Shown: positions 34,736-46,900, counted from the first letter of the stretch. The stretch is DNA of 64,000 nucleotides from Escarpia spicata (GCA_963995525.1 OZ023213.1:22408278-22472277); one strand, 5' to 3'. Notes: generated from the letters alone by a model not told the origin. Program-made: numbers and translations.

Positions 34736-35224
34736 GCTAGCTTTAGGCTTAACAAAGTGACGCCACATGCCGACAGCTGTCTACCCGGTTAACTTAGGCG
34801 GGGCTCAGTGGCGCCACATGGGTGATGATGACGGAATCACTGTTCACAACACAATACGAATTTATTGTCCAATAATAATAGGTACATCGGATAACTTTCT
34901 TCTGCTTGCTGAGCATAAAGAGAATACAAGGTATTGTTAGTAAACATAGCTAAACGTAGTGCATACAAGAAATAAGTTTATGATAGTAATACAAACGTGA
35001 GAGTAGCTAATGCATAATTTATATATTTTAACGGTCGGCTTCCATGTGGTGGTTTGTTAACTGAAAGTTTGTTTAGGTGAATTATGGCATGGGGAACGAA
35101 CCTGTTTTTTAACCTGTTTTTGTACATCTTGTTTGGTTGGTTACTTGCTTGTGTGTATGCACGCAAACGCGCGCGCGCGTGTATGTGTGTGTGTGTGTAT
35201 GTGTGTAGGCAAAGCATCGGAACT

Positions 35225-35330
35225 GCCATTGTTAGACCAACATTGGCCCGATCTTACCCCAATGTTGGCTGCCAACATTGGCCCAATATAGTAACATACA
35301 TTGGGCCAATATTGGCCCGAGTTGGAAATG
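35225..35330. repeat. Cluster of CCAACATTGGCCC palindromes
   Basis: accaacattggccc, ccaatgttggc, ccaacattggcccaata, ttgggccaatattggccc follow each other, each nearly self-complementary. Such clusters often mark ends of certain DNA transposons. The family here is not identified. Confidence 0.6.
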
Positions 35331-35960
35331 CTATCTGGGAAATCGCCAAGAATGAAAAACGACACGGCACCGCAACAATTAACTCTCCAAAAACTACACC
35401 ATCGGCACCGCAAAAAATCTCCTACACTACCCCGCCTCCGCCACCGTGATAGTATCCGACACTACCCCCCTCCCCCAACCACGCAACAGGCCTGTCAATT
35501 GGCGGCGCCCCCCCCCCCAGTATTCATCAAGTTCTGACACTCGTAGGCTCCTTCGTGTAGGCTATATGAATCAACTAATTCATTTCAATGGTATGAGAAT
35601 AAAAAATATATCTTTACAGTGTATATGGAAACACCTTTAGTTATAAATTTCGTCAATGCAGTGCGTACTGCAAGGGATGTATTGATATTACAGTTTCTAG
35701 ACGATCACACCTGACCACCAGGCTACTTAGCATTATCTACGTTTCTGTTAGCGAAGTTGCGGTTAAGCAAAGTATGAAAATGATCGATGTCGTTCTTCGT
35801 GTATACACAGTCTACAATAAAGTCCGCCTGGTTTTGTAGTGTCCTTGCATTACAAATTGCATTCGGAGATCGTCCTTCTTTTAAATATAAATTTCCAGTG
35901 AATCAACATCCTGCATCTATGTCACTTTCTTGAACACCATTATAAACATTATGCAAGTTT

Positions 35961-36392
35961 AAAAATTAGCGCATAAGGCGAAAATTATATCCACGGACTA
36001 TAACAAGATTTAACAAGATTGCCATCCAGAAAATTACTCTGGATGGCAGTTGGACAAGGAAGCCTTTTGGCTTATCGAGAGTCCAATACTTTTTATCTAC
36101 ATGTATCCCGCCTTTTTAAGGTGTGTGTCGATTTTATTTTTAAACATATTCACGCTACTAGCACCAACACAATCAGGAGATAATGTTGGTGCTAGTAGCG
36201 TGAATATGTTTAAAAATAAAATCGACACACACCTTAAAAAGGCGGGATACATGTAGATAAAAAGTATTGGATTCTCGATAAGCCAAAAGGCTTCCTTGTC
36301 CAACTGCCATCCAGAGTAATTTTCTGGATGGCAATCTTGTTAAATCTTGTTATAGTCCGTGGATATAATTTTCGCCTTATGCGCTAATTTTT
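35961..36392. repeat. 432-bp near-perfect palindrome of a CR1 3' end plus flank
   Basis: Arms 35,961-36,169 and 36,184-36,392 are inverted copies of 209 bp with about one mismatch, around a 14-bp spacer. Each arm holds the CR1 3' end seen at 60,165-60,345 (gctagtagcgtgaatatg, gtagataaaaag, ggcaatcttgttaaatcttg) and about 40 bp beyond it. The two 68-aa ORFs on opposite strands are the same sequence. Confidence 0.95.
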
Positions 36393-36399
36393 GAGGCGG

Positions 36400-37095
36400 A
36401 TTAAGATGTATTGGGGCCCTGGGGCAAATTTGAATTGTGAGGCCCACACCGAAAGACAAGGAGCTCTGGGTCCTGGTATAAACGTTGTTCTAACCTGATT
36501 TCCCTGGATCTCGGGACCCTGGAATAATTTGATTCTCACTTGACTGGGGCGCCCCATGAGCTCGGAGTCAAGGAATTTGTTCTCACTTCATTGAGCCCCG
36601 GGAGCTATGGTCCTTGGTTTTTTCATCGGTGCTCCTGGAGCTCCTGACCGTGGGGCACGTGACCCAGACAGGGACGGATCCATAGAGAGTACTCTAGTGG
36701 AACTTCCAATTTTACCCCCTTTAGGATCGCCAAAAAACCTCCACTGAACCAAATTCATATTGGATAGGCTGAGCCAGAGCTTCACCATGACTTCGCTGTC
36801 GAGTTATCGCGGTGTAACGAAGTCGCCACTCCGCCGTCGCGCCTTCGGATCTTGACATTGGAAAAGCTAGCTTGGGGGTATTATTGAAGATTTTTTTGCC
36901 AGAGCTTCAACACCACTCTGCCGTCGCGCTGTCGGATCATGACATCGGAATACGATGGCGGGATGCTGTTGAACATTTATTCACAATTTCGGAAGCTCAC
37001 CAAAAACCTCCAATTGCACCCCCTTGAGACTAACCTAAGTGGGGCCACATTCCAAAGTCTGGGGGGCACTTAACGGGGGCACATTCCAAAGATAT
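36400..37095 (+). repeat. Unclassified interspersed repeat, copy 1
   Basis: Contains cgccaaaaacctccactg, agagcttcaacaccactctg, cgtcgcgctgtcggatcatg, acatcggaa, gctcaccaaaaacctccaat. The same order recurs at 48,165-48,440, and related inverted sequence lies at 41,735-42,120. No coding frame. It starts with gcggattaagatgtattgggg. Confidence 0.6.
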
Positions 37096-37099
37096 ATAG

Positions 37100-37690
37100 A
37101 GACATTTGATGGGTAACACGGGACACGTAACATCGATACCGGCAACCCAAGTGATATCTACGAATCAGCATTGGACGATGACGTCATGTTTGACATTCCG
37201 TCAAACTTCCCGCTTCAAAGGTTTCTGCCAGGCACCTATGATTATTCGTAATGTTTTATTCATGTGTGTGTATTATAAATGTACTTTCTGTGTATTTATT
37301 TATTTGTTACGTTTAAATAAATTCTTTTACACTATTTATTTTTTAAATAATGTATATTTTATAGTTTTATTTAATTTATGCTGCTTTTTGTAAAGCGTCA
37401 AGTGCATTCGGGCAATATATCAATTCCGATATTATATATATTTATATTATTAAATGACTGATTGATTGCCTACGGTGTCTTTTCGTCATTTGATGCACCT
37501 TTTCGTTAAAAAAAACTCTGGAAGCCAAAGAAGTGTCGCATTGTTTGTTTCACACAGTTGTGCAGTCAAAGGAGTCAGTTAATAAACAACGAACATACGC
37601 TAATTTTCAATATCTATAGCTTATAGTCATAATCACACTCGCTAGATGCATTGCAGTAGGATATTTGCGTGGGACATGAATTGAATTATG
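37100..37690. other. No gene recognised
   Basis: AT-rich sequence between the unclassified repeat and the next SINE. Short ORFs with no domain. Confidence 0.5.
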
Positions 37691-37699
37691 CTGTTGCGG

Positions 37700-38012
37700 G
37701 ACACGTGGGACGCGGTGTCGGCACTCAGAGCATTGCACTCTCAACCGAATCGTTTTGATGCCGTTTCGAACCTTGTGCAAGTTCGTTCACTCCACGCTGT
37801 CCCAGTTCACTCAGCTCTATGATTGAGTACAACGCTATATATAGACATTGGAAGGTATTTGTGAAAGAATAGTATTCTCGCACCAATTGCAGTGTATCCG
37901 ACAGCGTCCCAGATAAGCCGAGATGGTCTTCAATTGAACATTTTTGTCAGGGAGTGAATTGTAAAGCGCTTTGAGCAGACCTAAGGACTGCATGCCATGT
38001 TATAAAAGAACA
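37700..38012 (+). mobile_element. tRNA-derived SINE, copy 4 (degenerate head)
   Basis: B-box-like ccgtttcgaacc near 37,762, body cttgtgcaagttcgttcact, tail gtaaagcgctttgagcagac and catgttataaaag. Same family as at 4,553 and 14,302. Confidence 0.7.
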
Positions 38013-38664
38013 TATATTTTACAAAGAGTACAGTGAATGTTGTTTTTGGACATAAAATAAAGCGAACGCTGTGGTATGCTGTGTCAAACAGATTGCAATG
38101 TGCGCTTGGCTTGTTTGATCAGACGAGGGTACAGTTCCGTCGGCAAACGCATGCGACAGATCGAACTCCTTGGAGGTCGTCCTGAGTATCGCGGAGTCGC
38201 ATGGCAATTCAATAAGCAAGCTCATTGAATATATAGCTAACGACGAGTCGTCGATATCTTAATGGAAGATATGAACAATTACCTTTCTGTTGCGAGCTCT
38301 GAATAGTAGGCCTATACATATGTGTTCGGATTTTCAGGGTTTATTCTGGGGTACTGATACGTGTCCGTTGTTGGCGTTCGGCAATACCATCGTAATATCG
38401 AAAGAGGAGATGAATTATAAAATCTCATTGATGTTTTCTCTCCTATATCTGCTGATTGTGTGGGTGCTAGTAGTAGTAATAACCATAATAATAATATTTA
38501 TAGAGCGCAATATCCATAATATGCTTAAAGCGCTGTACAATAAAATTAAATCAAGCGATTCAATGTGAATTAATAAAACCTGCAAAAAAAGAAACATAAG
38601 AAAAAATGTAGAACAGAATGTCCCCAAGTGAAATGAAATGTTAAAAATGTCAGCAGTATTGAGC

Positions 38665-40410
38665 TTTGAACATGTGCGTCTTTAGTGTCTTTCTGAACAC
38701 CGACAGAGTTCTGCTGCACTTGATAGCAATGGACAGTGCATTCCATAGTCGACGTCCAATGACACGAAATGACCTGTCTCCTAAACTGACCGGGTTCGTT
38801 CGTGGAACTTTAAGCAAAAGTTAATCAGATGAACGTGTGCGTCCGGAACAGTGCCTGGTTAACAGGTTGGCAAGATACAGCGGCGCCGTCCCGTTCAGAC
38901 ATTTGAACATATAAAGGTGTATTTTAAAGTCGATTCGGCATTTGATTGGCAGCCAGTGTAATTCTTTTAGAACCGGAGTTATGTGGGCACGGCGAGGTGT
39001 GAACGTGATGATTCTGGCTGCCATGTTTTGGATTCGCTCGAGTTTGTGAATGTGTAAATGTTGTTGTGGTTTATTTTTATGGGATGGCTCCTGTGCTGGC
39101 GATATTATGTATCTTAATGGGAGTCTCCCGACCTTATATATTACTTACGTTATTCATTGTATATGTATCGTATTTATACGTCAAATAATTTGATTCTGAG
39201 TTCTGAGGTCACGTGGTAGGCCAGTAGCCAGTAGCCAGTAGCCAGTAGCGCGTTCCCGTGTCCAATCTAGATATGACGAAAGCGTGCACTAGTGGTTTAG
39301 TCATATATGTTGTGAGGTATCGCCTGGTACGACTGATGTTGTGGAGGTGCATATACGCTGTTCGGCAAATGGCACTTATGTGGTTAGTCATGTTGAGGGA
39401 TTGATCAAATACAACGCCCAGATTGCGCGCACTTGAAGACGAAGTCAAAGTCGAGTCAAAAATACGAATCTCCTTTAGCAGTGGCAGCTTTTGCTTCGTA
39501 CCAAGCACCATGACATCCGTCTTCTGATCATTTAATTTCAGTAAATTGGTCCGAGACCATTCGCCAATTTCTTCTAGGCAACAGCACAAACGACCTATTG
39601 AGTTCAGTTGGCCATCTCCACTAGGACAAAACGAAACATAAAGTTGCGTATCGTCGGCATAAGGGTGATAAACCTAGCCGAATGTTTTGATATAACGTCG
39701 CCAAGCGGTGTGATATATGCAATGCACAGCAATGGCCCAAGTACGGGTGTCTTGCTGTATACCAAACGGCACAGCAGTTGGGGAGGGAGAATTTGACACT
39801 TCCAATCGTGTTGTATTTATTCAGGTTTTTTTTAGTTCGAGAAGGGTATAGCAACCCATAAGTCTATTACTTCAGCTATGTTCTTTCAGCAGCAGCAGCA
39901 GCAAACCATAATGTGCATGTATTATGTTGTTGTTATTTGTTGTTGAATAAACGTTCATTCAATACGAACGACTTGATGCCGACCGGACAAGTAAGATCTG
40001 AACCACTCAAGCGCAGCGCCTGTGACACCGAATCTGTGAGTGAGTCTGCTCAATAGAATGCCGTGGTCAATGGTGTCGAAAGCGGCGGTCAAGTCAAGCA
40101 TAATCAACACAACAACACAGCCACGGTCTACTGCATACAGAATGTCGTTGTGTACTTTAAGCAGAGCCGTTTCAAATGAGTGATCTTGTTGATATGCCGA
40201 TTGAAACTGGTCGTGCAAGTTGTTCTCTTGCATTTGGACTTTCAGCTGTTTTGCTACAACGCGCTCGATTAGTTTAGAGAGAAATGTCAGATTCGATACA
40301 GGTTGATATTTCTGTATTGGTTCTGGATATAGTCCAGCCTTCTTGATTAATGGCGAGATGCAACCAGCCTTGTATTTATCTGCCTGCAACAACGGACGCG
40401 AGCGAATCAA
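38665..40410 (-). pseudogene. L2-like reverse transcriptase remnant
   Basis: YQPVSNLTFLSKLIERVVAK, NNLHDQFQSAYQQDHSFETA and VLIMLDLTAAFDTIDHGILL are RT motifs; the active-site YADDTQLY is encoded at about 39,640-39,661. Downstream, LLKLNDQKTDVMVLGTKQK, ARNLGVVFDQSLNM, then LKELHWLPIKCRIDFKI and a final GRRLWNALS-type block near 38,740. Stop codons and frameshifts separate the pieces (near 39,670, 39,600, 39,200). The enzyme copied the element RNA into the genome; this copy cannot. Confidence 0.8.
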
Positions 40411-40458
40411 CTAAGCAGACCAGCATATGATCGTATTGATCAACCAGTTCTTCTACGT

Positions 40459-41195
40459 TCAGCAAGTCAAGATCATCCGAACGGAACAGTGGAATGTCTT
40501 GTCGAAAAGATATTGCATCAATGGTGCGGTTTTTTTTATAAAACCGGTGCGATGTTGAACAATGTCTATGTTGAAACTCATCGCAAAGTAGTCAGAACGG
40601 CCCATATCTGTAACGATAACATTTCGAACAAGGTGTTCGTCCGTGCTGCGGGTCATGAGTACATCCAAAGTGTGTCCTTTCCTGTGGGTTGGCCCGCGAA
40701 CATGCAACACCATTCCTGTGGCATTCAAAGAATTGTCCAGTCGCCGTGCATCAACATTTGCAGCGTTGTCAATATGAAAATTCAAATCTCCCATGATAAT
40801 CAGAGGTCAAGGTTTTATGGCATGCTGGTCGATGAAACGGTCCCATTCTTTAAAAAACACACTTGTTGATAAGTAATTTTTCATTGATGGCGGCGGGCGG
40901 TAAATAACAACGATTCTGGTGGATGACGTATGTGTTTTCAGCCTGCACTCGATGTGTTCAAACGATAGAAACAGGCGGTCGTAAAAATAGCTTTACGACC
41001 GCCACGGTGTCTAAGTCTCGTAGACGAACGCTTGAAGATGCACAGTTGGTAAAGTAGAAGATTCACACAGCAGGTCACCGGAGATCTGGTATACCTGGTT
41101 GCATTGGTGGCAGTTGACAACAACTGTGTCCTAGAACAATGCACCACTGATGCCATTGTTGATACACACGCATGCTGAAGTGCATCTTGCGTCAC
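40459..41195 (-). pseudogene. L2-like endonuclease (EEP) domain remnant
   Basis: Minus-strand pieces read STRLRHRGGRKAIFT, FEHIECRLKTHTSSTRIVVI, YRPPPS, then after frameshifts IIMGDLNFHIDNAANVDARR, GPTHRKGHTLDVLMTRS. The MGDLNFH and GHTLD(lv)L motifs are those of apurinic-type endonucleases in L2/CR1 ORF2, which nick the target DNA. Confidence 0.7.
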
Positions 41196-41512
41196 TGCGT
41201 ATCATCGGGGGTTGCACATAAGTTGTTCGTGGTCTGGTGTTATCTAAGAATATACCACAGCGTCCTGCTTGACAAGTTTGCAACCGGTTCTCAAGGCAAG
41301 TGTAGATGAATGTTGATTACAAACCATAACATTCCGGCAGCAGTAATCATTTTCAAGTAAAATGTAAACGTCCGAAGTAATATCTATACCTCTATACACG
41401 CACATGAGAAATATGAAAAACGTTTCTTGAATTGAAATACGTCAAACTTGTAACAATAAAACAGCTGTGGTGGAATCTACTGCCAAGCACAACACCTGAA
41501 CACCGTGTTATG

Positions 41513-41668
41513 CCATGAATATGTAAAACTAAAATCGACACATACCTCAGAAGGGCGGGATACTTGTAGATAAAAAAAGTTTGAACTCTCGATAAGCCAA
41601 AAGGCTTCCTTGTCCACCTGCCATCTAGAGTTAATTATCTGCGTGGCAATCTTGTTAAATAACCTGAA
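41513..41668 (+). mobile_element. CR1-like 3' end fragment
   Basis: aaatcgacacatacctcaga, gggcgggatac, tgtagataaaa, ctctcgataagccaaaagg, cttccttgtccacctgcc, ggcaatcttgttaaat match the end of the CR1 at 60,200-60,345. A 5'-truncated copy. Confidence 0.85.
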
Positions 41669-41734
41669 GTTATGCGAACGCGGCGGTAAGTAACTGTCAA
41701 TAACAACCCCCATCTTCTGACGTCACAGTTGTGT

Positions 41735-42120
41735 CAGTTAAGCAAGCGGAGAAACTGAAGAAAAGTTGAAGTGAAGATACAGCGACATGACATAGCAGCA
41801 AACACATTTTAACAGACCTCCCCCGCCCGTCTTCCCATTTCATCTGTTGAGACGAGATAGGAGGCAGCGCAAGAGACAGCGAGAAGACGGTGAAATTGCG
41901 GCTGCGCAGTGACGAAACATTTTCAACAGCATCCCCCCCCCATACTCCCCTTCACCCCCCAGTCTTCCGATGTCACCAGTCGAGCAGAGGCAGTGGAGAA
42001 GCTGAAGTTAGGCGGTGCAGCAGCAACACAATTTCTGCGACTACAACATTTGATTCGGCTCAGATCGAGAAACCCTCAACTGCACCTCAAGTTAAGCCAT
42101 AAGACTCACAAAAATGTCTG
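41735..42120. repeat. Unclassified interspersed repeat, related copy (inverted)
   Basis: gaagtga.gata.agcgacat, cttcccat.tcat.tgttgag, gtctt.ccgatgtcaccagtcgag, gtggagaagctgaagtta resemble the reverse complement of blocks at 48,165-48,300 and 36,790-37,000. An internal near-duplication is visible (about 41,735-41,870 and 41,890-42,010). Confidence 0.45.
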
Positions 42121-42319
42121 ATTATATCCCCTTGAAGTTCACAAAGAACTAATTGAGGCTCACAAAACACTTTCAATTATACACCTACCAACTCCACCTC
42201 CTTCACTGCAACATCAAGACGTCTCTGGATGCAGTTTTGTTCTTTGTGCGACAAATAGTGGCGCCACATCACTTGACTTACTTGACTTAAGGCTCTTGCC
42301 GGATATCCAGGCGTAGAGG

Positions 42320-42658
42320 TCACACCACATCCTTTATCATCGCCTTCCAGGTGGGGCGGTCAACGGCCAGCTGCTCGGCCACCTCAAGCGTGAGGCCCAG
42401 GACATCCAAATCGTGCTTAACACAGTCGATCCATCGACGGCCAGGACGCCCACGGCGCCGTTTCCAGCCGGTGTTTTGTGGGTCGAATTGGTATAATAGA
42501 GCGGCAGGGTAGTTTGGTGCCATACATTGCAGGTGGCCGAACCATCGAAGGCGTCGCTGGGTGATGAGTATTGATGCATGCTTCTGACCGGTACGTTCCT
42601 TGATCGTGTTATTGCTGACACACTTTATGTGCGCGAGGCGTCGTAGGCTCTTCATGGT
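42320..42658 (-). pseudogene. RTE-like reverse transcriptase C-terminal fragment
   Basis: MKSLRRLAHIKCVSNNTI, ITQRRLRWFGHLQCMAP, RRRGRPGRRWIDCVKHDLDV. The RRLRWFGH..R(M) and +RGRPxxRW.D.(V/I)K.DL blocks form the C-terminal region of RTE/CFDP2-like ORFs, also seen at 52.0 kb. A 112-codon open frame, isolated from any RT core. Confidence 0.75.
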
Positions 42659-42904
42659 GAAAGCATCGATTTTCTTGGCAGATCACGTCATCACGGGGCT
42701 TGCTTAATCAAGACTAAAATAAAATGCTTGTAGTTAGAACATATGACACCATTGCTACTAGCAGTCCACGGACTGCCGTCTCAGATCTGCTGAACTGGGA
42801 TGAAACGTAAGAAAGTTCATTCCAGCACGACACAGACGCCTACAAACAATCATAGTTGTTGTTATAGATCTAGACTCTCCATGCATAATCTTTGCGCATC
42901 AACT

Positions 42905-42975
42905 TTGTCAAACACCCACACACAAACGCACAAACGAACACCCGCGCTCACACACGCACGCACACACGCACAAGA
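42905..42975. repeat. CACA/ACGC-rich low-complexity tract
   Basis: cacacacaaacgcacaaacg and cacacacgcacgcacacacgc runs. Confidence 0.75.
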
Positions 42976-43019
42976 CCCCTTCTATTCCCTGAACTAATGG
43001 CATACAGCCTCCCCGAAAA

Positions 43020-43560
43020 CATTGACATTGTGACCAGAGGAGGAACAATTATTATACCGAATTGATAAAGCGCTCTTTTTATACATAAAAGCCTGTTCAA
43101 AAGCGCTGTACACAATCAAAAGAATAATCATGGACAGTAAAAACAAAGCATAAAAAAAGATAGCATGATTAAAAATATTTTTTTTCAGAAGGTTGGATAT
43201 AATAAGATGAATATACATATACTGTTTTAAAATGTAATAAAAACTGACTAGAAATAGTTAAGCAAAAAAATGGGCCAGGAACAAATGTGTTTTAGCAGCC
43301 TCTTGAGAATGTTCAATGTTTTTGCTTCACGAATATGAGCAAGTAGCGCATTCCACAACTTGGCTGCTGAACACTGACATTTTCAGTCTCCGCAAGTAAT
43401 TGTTCTAGCCCTTGGAACTTCAAATGTCACTGAATCCATGGATCGCTGCGTTCTTCTTGATTTGTACACATTCAGCACGTCCGATATACATCATGGAACC
43501 TGTCCATGTAGGGATTTATATGTGTGCATCAGGATTTTAAATTGCACAGGATAGTATTGC
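43020..43560 (-). mobile_element. L2-like 3' end, second copy
   Basis: Minus strand reads AKLWNALLAHIREAKTLNIL, then a stop region, and the tail aaagcgctgtacacaatc plus gataaagcgctctttttata, matching the L2 tail at 38,480-38,700 in style. 5' truncated. Confidence 0.65.
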
Positions 43561-43714
43561 ATAGTACGATAGTATTAGGAGAAGGTCAAATATATTAAGT
43601 ACGTCGGGCACTTGAGCCATCTTTGCAACTAAATATATCCAGATCAGGAAGACAATAACATGAAAACGAACTAAGAACACTTGTTTTAAAATCTAGGCCT
43701 ATACATTCATGCAA

Positions 43715-43905
43715 GATCAAGCAACAGCGGTTCATTGTAACGGTGGAGTCTCTGCTGCTGCACGGATGCGAGTCTTGGACACTAACAAAGACACCCAGAA
43801 CACAACTAGATGGGTGTTTTACAAGTATGTTGCAAGCCATATTCAACATTAACGGGGAAAACACGTGTCACTTGTATAAAGATACAAACGGAATTACGCG
43901 ATCCA
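43715..43905 (+). pseudogene. RTE-like RT C-terminal fragment, plus strand
   Basis: One frame reads QRFIVTVESLLLHGCESWTL, TKTPRTQLDGCFTSMLQAIF, NINGENTCH. The L(L/Y)GCE(S/T)WTLTK...LDGCYTRMLR block is typical of RTE/R2-group ORFs downstream of the RT. About 60 residues. Confidence 0.7.
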
Positions 43906-44463
43906 AGAAATAAGGGTGAGATTTGCTGGACACTGTTGTAGACATAAATATTAAATAATGATTGCATCCAAGACCATCCCGTTGCAGCAAACACATGGAA
44001 GAACAACACAGGACAGCGTGGGGACATGAAGAAGACTAGAGTTTGGAAAGAAAGTTCGGCCCGAGTGACCGACATGAGTGAAGTGAGATAGTAGGCCCTT
44101 ATACGTCGATAGCACACTATTATAACAAACCAGACATTGCTCCCTGGTTCTCGTAATTGGTGTTGGCAAATTGAAATTGTGATGTCACGTACGTCTTGAA
44201 GTGAGCCACCTTTGCACTGACTGTTTATTCGTGCCTGCTGGCCCCGCTGTAATATATACACTTGTGTATTGGACCGTGTGTCTGACAATATTGCCGCATT
44301 CCACAAATTAACAGCTGTAATTGAGTTACCGCCAGGAACAAACAGCTAGACGTGAATAACCGCACCGTTTTCACTGGAAATGGCACCGTTGGCCTAAGTG
44401 GTCATTAGTTGGTTAATTCTCAGTTCGCTGACATAAGCCGAACACACACAATGTGGCGTGATT

Positions 44464-44571
44464 GTAACATATCGTGACTCGACTATGTAACGAGAGTGTG
44501 GTAACTCTATACGTTTATTGACGGCTTGCCGCTAATCGCGTGCATGCGCAGTTAGAGCAAGCCTGAACACT
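44464..44571 (-). repeat. Possible 3' LTR of the gypsy element
   Basis: On the minus strand a purine tract AAAGGGAGG is followed by TGTAGTGTTCAGG, an AATAAA signal inside, and an end TTACA. This is the order polypurine tract then LTR (TG...CA). About 108 bp, unusually short, and no second LTR was found, so tentative. Confidence 0.35.
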
Positions 44572-45302
44572 ACACCTCCCTTTCTTTCAAAGACATGTTA
44601 ACTGTACTGCTAACACAAAATGTATGATCTTTCAATTCATAAATAGTTAATAAATGTGAACGTGTACTTATGCAATTGTACAATTTACCAAGTAAGTACG
44701 TATTTATAAAGGTCCACGTCTGCTTCCATTTTCTGTTAATTATTCACACTTCTAATTAAAGCTCAAATTACTGAAATTATTAAACAATTAATGTCTTTGG
44801 TATTATGTGCTTCCTCGAAACTAAGATTTAAAGTTCAACTTCTTCTTGCGAACAACTCTTCGTGCGCGAACTACTACTAAAACACATCTAAAGTTAAATA
44901 GACTGTAGGGTAGACTATCTGCTGTCTTGAACTAAACAACTACGGGTCACTCAGGGATTATTCTATCCTGGTGGGACTGGAACGTCTCAGTCACGACGTT
45001 TGCCCTTCGGTTAACCTGGCCATAGTTCACAAGTCCATGCGTCTTGTTGGCTTGCTCACACAACCACTACGGGTCACAATTCCGGTGGGGGGCGACGGGT
45101 AAGTAACGGGCGCACTGCGAACGCTAGACGCGGCTTGTGATTCTTCAGGGCTGCTGCTGTTTGAGTAACTCCCAGATTAGCATTTGTTGATCAGGCTCGC
45201 TCACGGCATATTTCTGGCCTGACTCTGGGGTATACCCGTTCCGCTCCGAACGTTGACAGTGGCAGGTGTCTTCTGTTGCGTCTGTGCTTTTTCCCGTTCC
45301 AT

Positions 45303-46230
45303 TCAACGACATGCGATCGAGGAGCTTGATGTTGGCTTACAACTTTGGCGTGTAGCTATTTCTTGGAGCTCGGAAATGGAGCCAACCTCATTGGATTTCC
45401 TGGCAGATGTACAGGGAGATCCCTGTCGACTTTCCGTTCGTGATAGTAACGCTGGTTCTCTTTGTCCCGGTTCAGGCTGTGTACGTCTTACTTTTGTCAC
45501 GTCGTAGGCAGTTAGCTTTAGAAGCTCTCTGGCGATCGGCAATTTGTTTCTAGCCTGCGACTCATGCACAGCTTTCTAGCGGCGTAATGCGGTAATCTAG
45601 CTAGGCCAAGTGTTTGACTGTACACTTTCGCCAAAATCGTTTCACAATCTGTACCACTCTTTCTGCCTCACCGTTCGACTGTGAGAAGGCAGGCGATGAC
45701 GTGCAATATTCGATCTGGCAGTCTTTGCAGAATAGCGCATATTCGCGAGACGAGAACTGAATCGCATTGTCACATCTCAATTTTTCTGCAATACCGTGTC
45801 GACTCATTTGTGACTTGATGGCATCAAGCGTTGTTGCGCTGCTCAAATTCTCGAGTTTGTCGACATCCATGTACTTAGAATAGTAATCCACAGTGACCAA
45901 CTAGTTATTTCGTTCCCACTCGAAAATGTCCGCAGCTACCTCAATCCAAGGCAGATCGAGTGTTTTCGTTAGCCTGAGCGTTTCGGTTCGTTGCTTATTC
46001 TAGTTCGTATTACACGCAGCGCAATCACTCACGAGAGTTTCGATTTGTTGCGTCATGCCTGGCCTGTATAGTGCTTCCCGTGCTCGCTGCTTGCATTCCG
46101 TTATGCCCATGCGCGACTCATGTATTTGTGCAAGCATGTTTGGCCTCATGCATGGCGGCACCACGATTATCATACCTTTGTACACTACACCGTCAGATAC
46201 GGAGAGTTCGTCACATATTGTCCAGTACAT
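45303..46230 (-). pseudogene. gypsy integrase, degraded
   Basis: H2C2 domain: HESRMGITECKQRAREALYR and CAACNTN. Core: TVDYYSKYMDVDKL, CDNAIQFSSREYALF, AFSQSNGEAERVVQIVK, so D, D and E of the catalytic triad are visible. C-terminal piece RNKLPIARELLKLTAYD. Stops separate the H2C2 and core (near 45,900) and the core and tail (45,600). Confidence 0.8.
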
Positions 46231-46298
46231 TCTGATTGTGTGCGGTGTTTCCTGCTATGTATCTGGCCAGCCCTTTAGGATCATAGCGTGTAGCTCGT

Positions 46299-46900
46299 TC
46301 AGGTAATTGGTTGTGCATTCCTGGAACTGCTTGTATCGTGTATTACGGCGATGAAGTTGATCATGTTGACCATGACAGGCTCAATATCAGGTACTGCATC
46401 GGGCAGGTGGGTACGACTCAGTGCATCTCCCATATGGATTTCCTTACTTGACTTGTACGTCACGTTCATGCCGTACTGTTGCAGTCTTAGCAACATTGCT
46501 TGTAACCTCATGGGCGCTGGTAGCAGTGGCTTTGCGCATATAGCCTGAAGTGGTTTGTGATTGCTCTCAACCGTTGTAGTTTTTACCAAAGATGTGGTAA
46601 TGGTATTACTTGTAGCTATGCACGATAGCTAACATTTCCTTTTCCAGTTGAGCATACCTCATCTCTGTTGGGTTGGTGTGAGCGCTCTCGCTGTGTAGGC
46701 TACTGGACGACCGTCTTGTAGGAGGACTCCTCCTAGTCCGTTGCTACTCGCATCACACTGTATTGTGACATCTTTTGTCACATCGTAATACGCCAACACC
46801 GGCGCACTGCAACAAAGTTACTTCAGCTCTTCGAAGCTTCTCTGTTGTGGTTTGCCTCAGTAAAAATCGACGTCTCGTTTCATCACATCCCGAAGTGGAG
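46299..46900 (-). pseudogene. gypsy RT C-terminus and RNase H; RT palm missing
   Basis: Reads PNMSTVDAPLRDVMKRDVDF, SFEELK, VTIQCDASSNGLGGVLLQDG, RYAQLEKEMLAIV, then VESNHKPLQAICAKPLLPAP, RLQAMLLRLQQYGMNVTYK and HMGDALSR. These are the thumb/connection and RNase H blocks. The preceding 200-odd residues with the YVDD catalytic motif are absent: the protease frame joins directly near 46,900. Stops at several points. Confidence 0.78.

Larger units (their letters stand above)
31765..35169 (+). repeat. Dispersed 3.4-kb repeat, copy 1 (also at 52,553)
   Basis: From tattatataaatatgaact to tatgcacgcaaacg the sequence matches 52,553-55,324 in the same orientation with a few percent differences. It carries a gypsy gag scrap (about 32,730-32,950), a gypsy integrase fragment, a minus-strand SINE body and low-complexity ends. 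Copy 2 lacks 32,396-33,304 and has a TGTGCG expansion. Its left end lies about 135 bp from the last Polinton-like sequence, so this repeat may have truncated the Polinton. Confidence 0.88.
38480..41300 (-). mobile_element. L2-like non-LTR retrotransposon (minus strand), degraded
   Basis: Endonuclease, RT and C-terminal blocks follow each other from 41.2 to 38.66 kb on the minus strand. The 3' region contains gcgcaatatccataatatgc and aaagcgctgtacaataaaa, an L2-type tail. Frameshifts and stops are frequent and the 5' end is missing or diverged. Confidence 0.8.

Noticed and set aside
36050..36303. Two 68-aa genes on opposite strands
   Set aside because: Same CR1 3' end in a palindrome.
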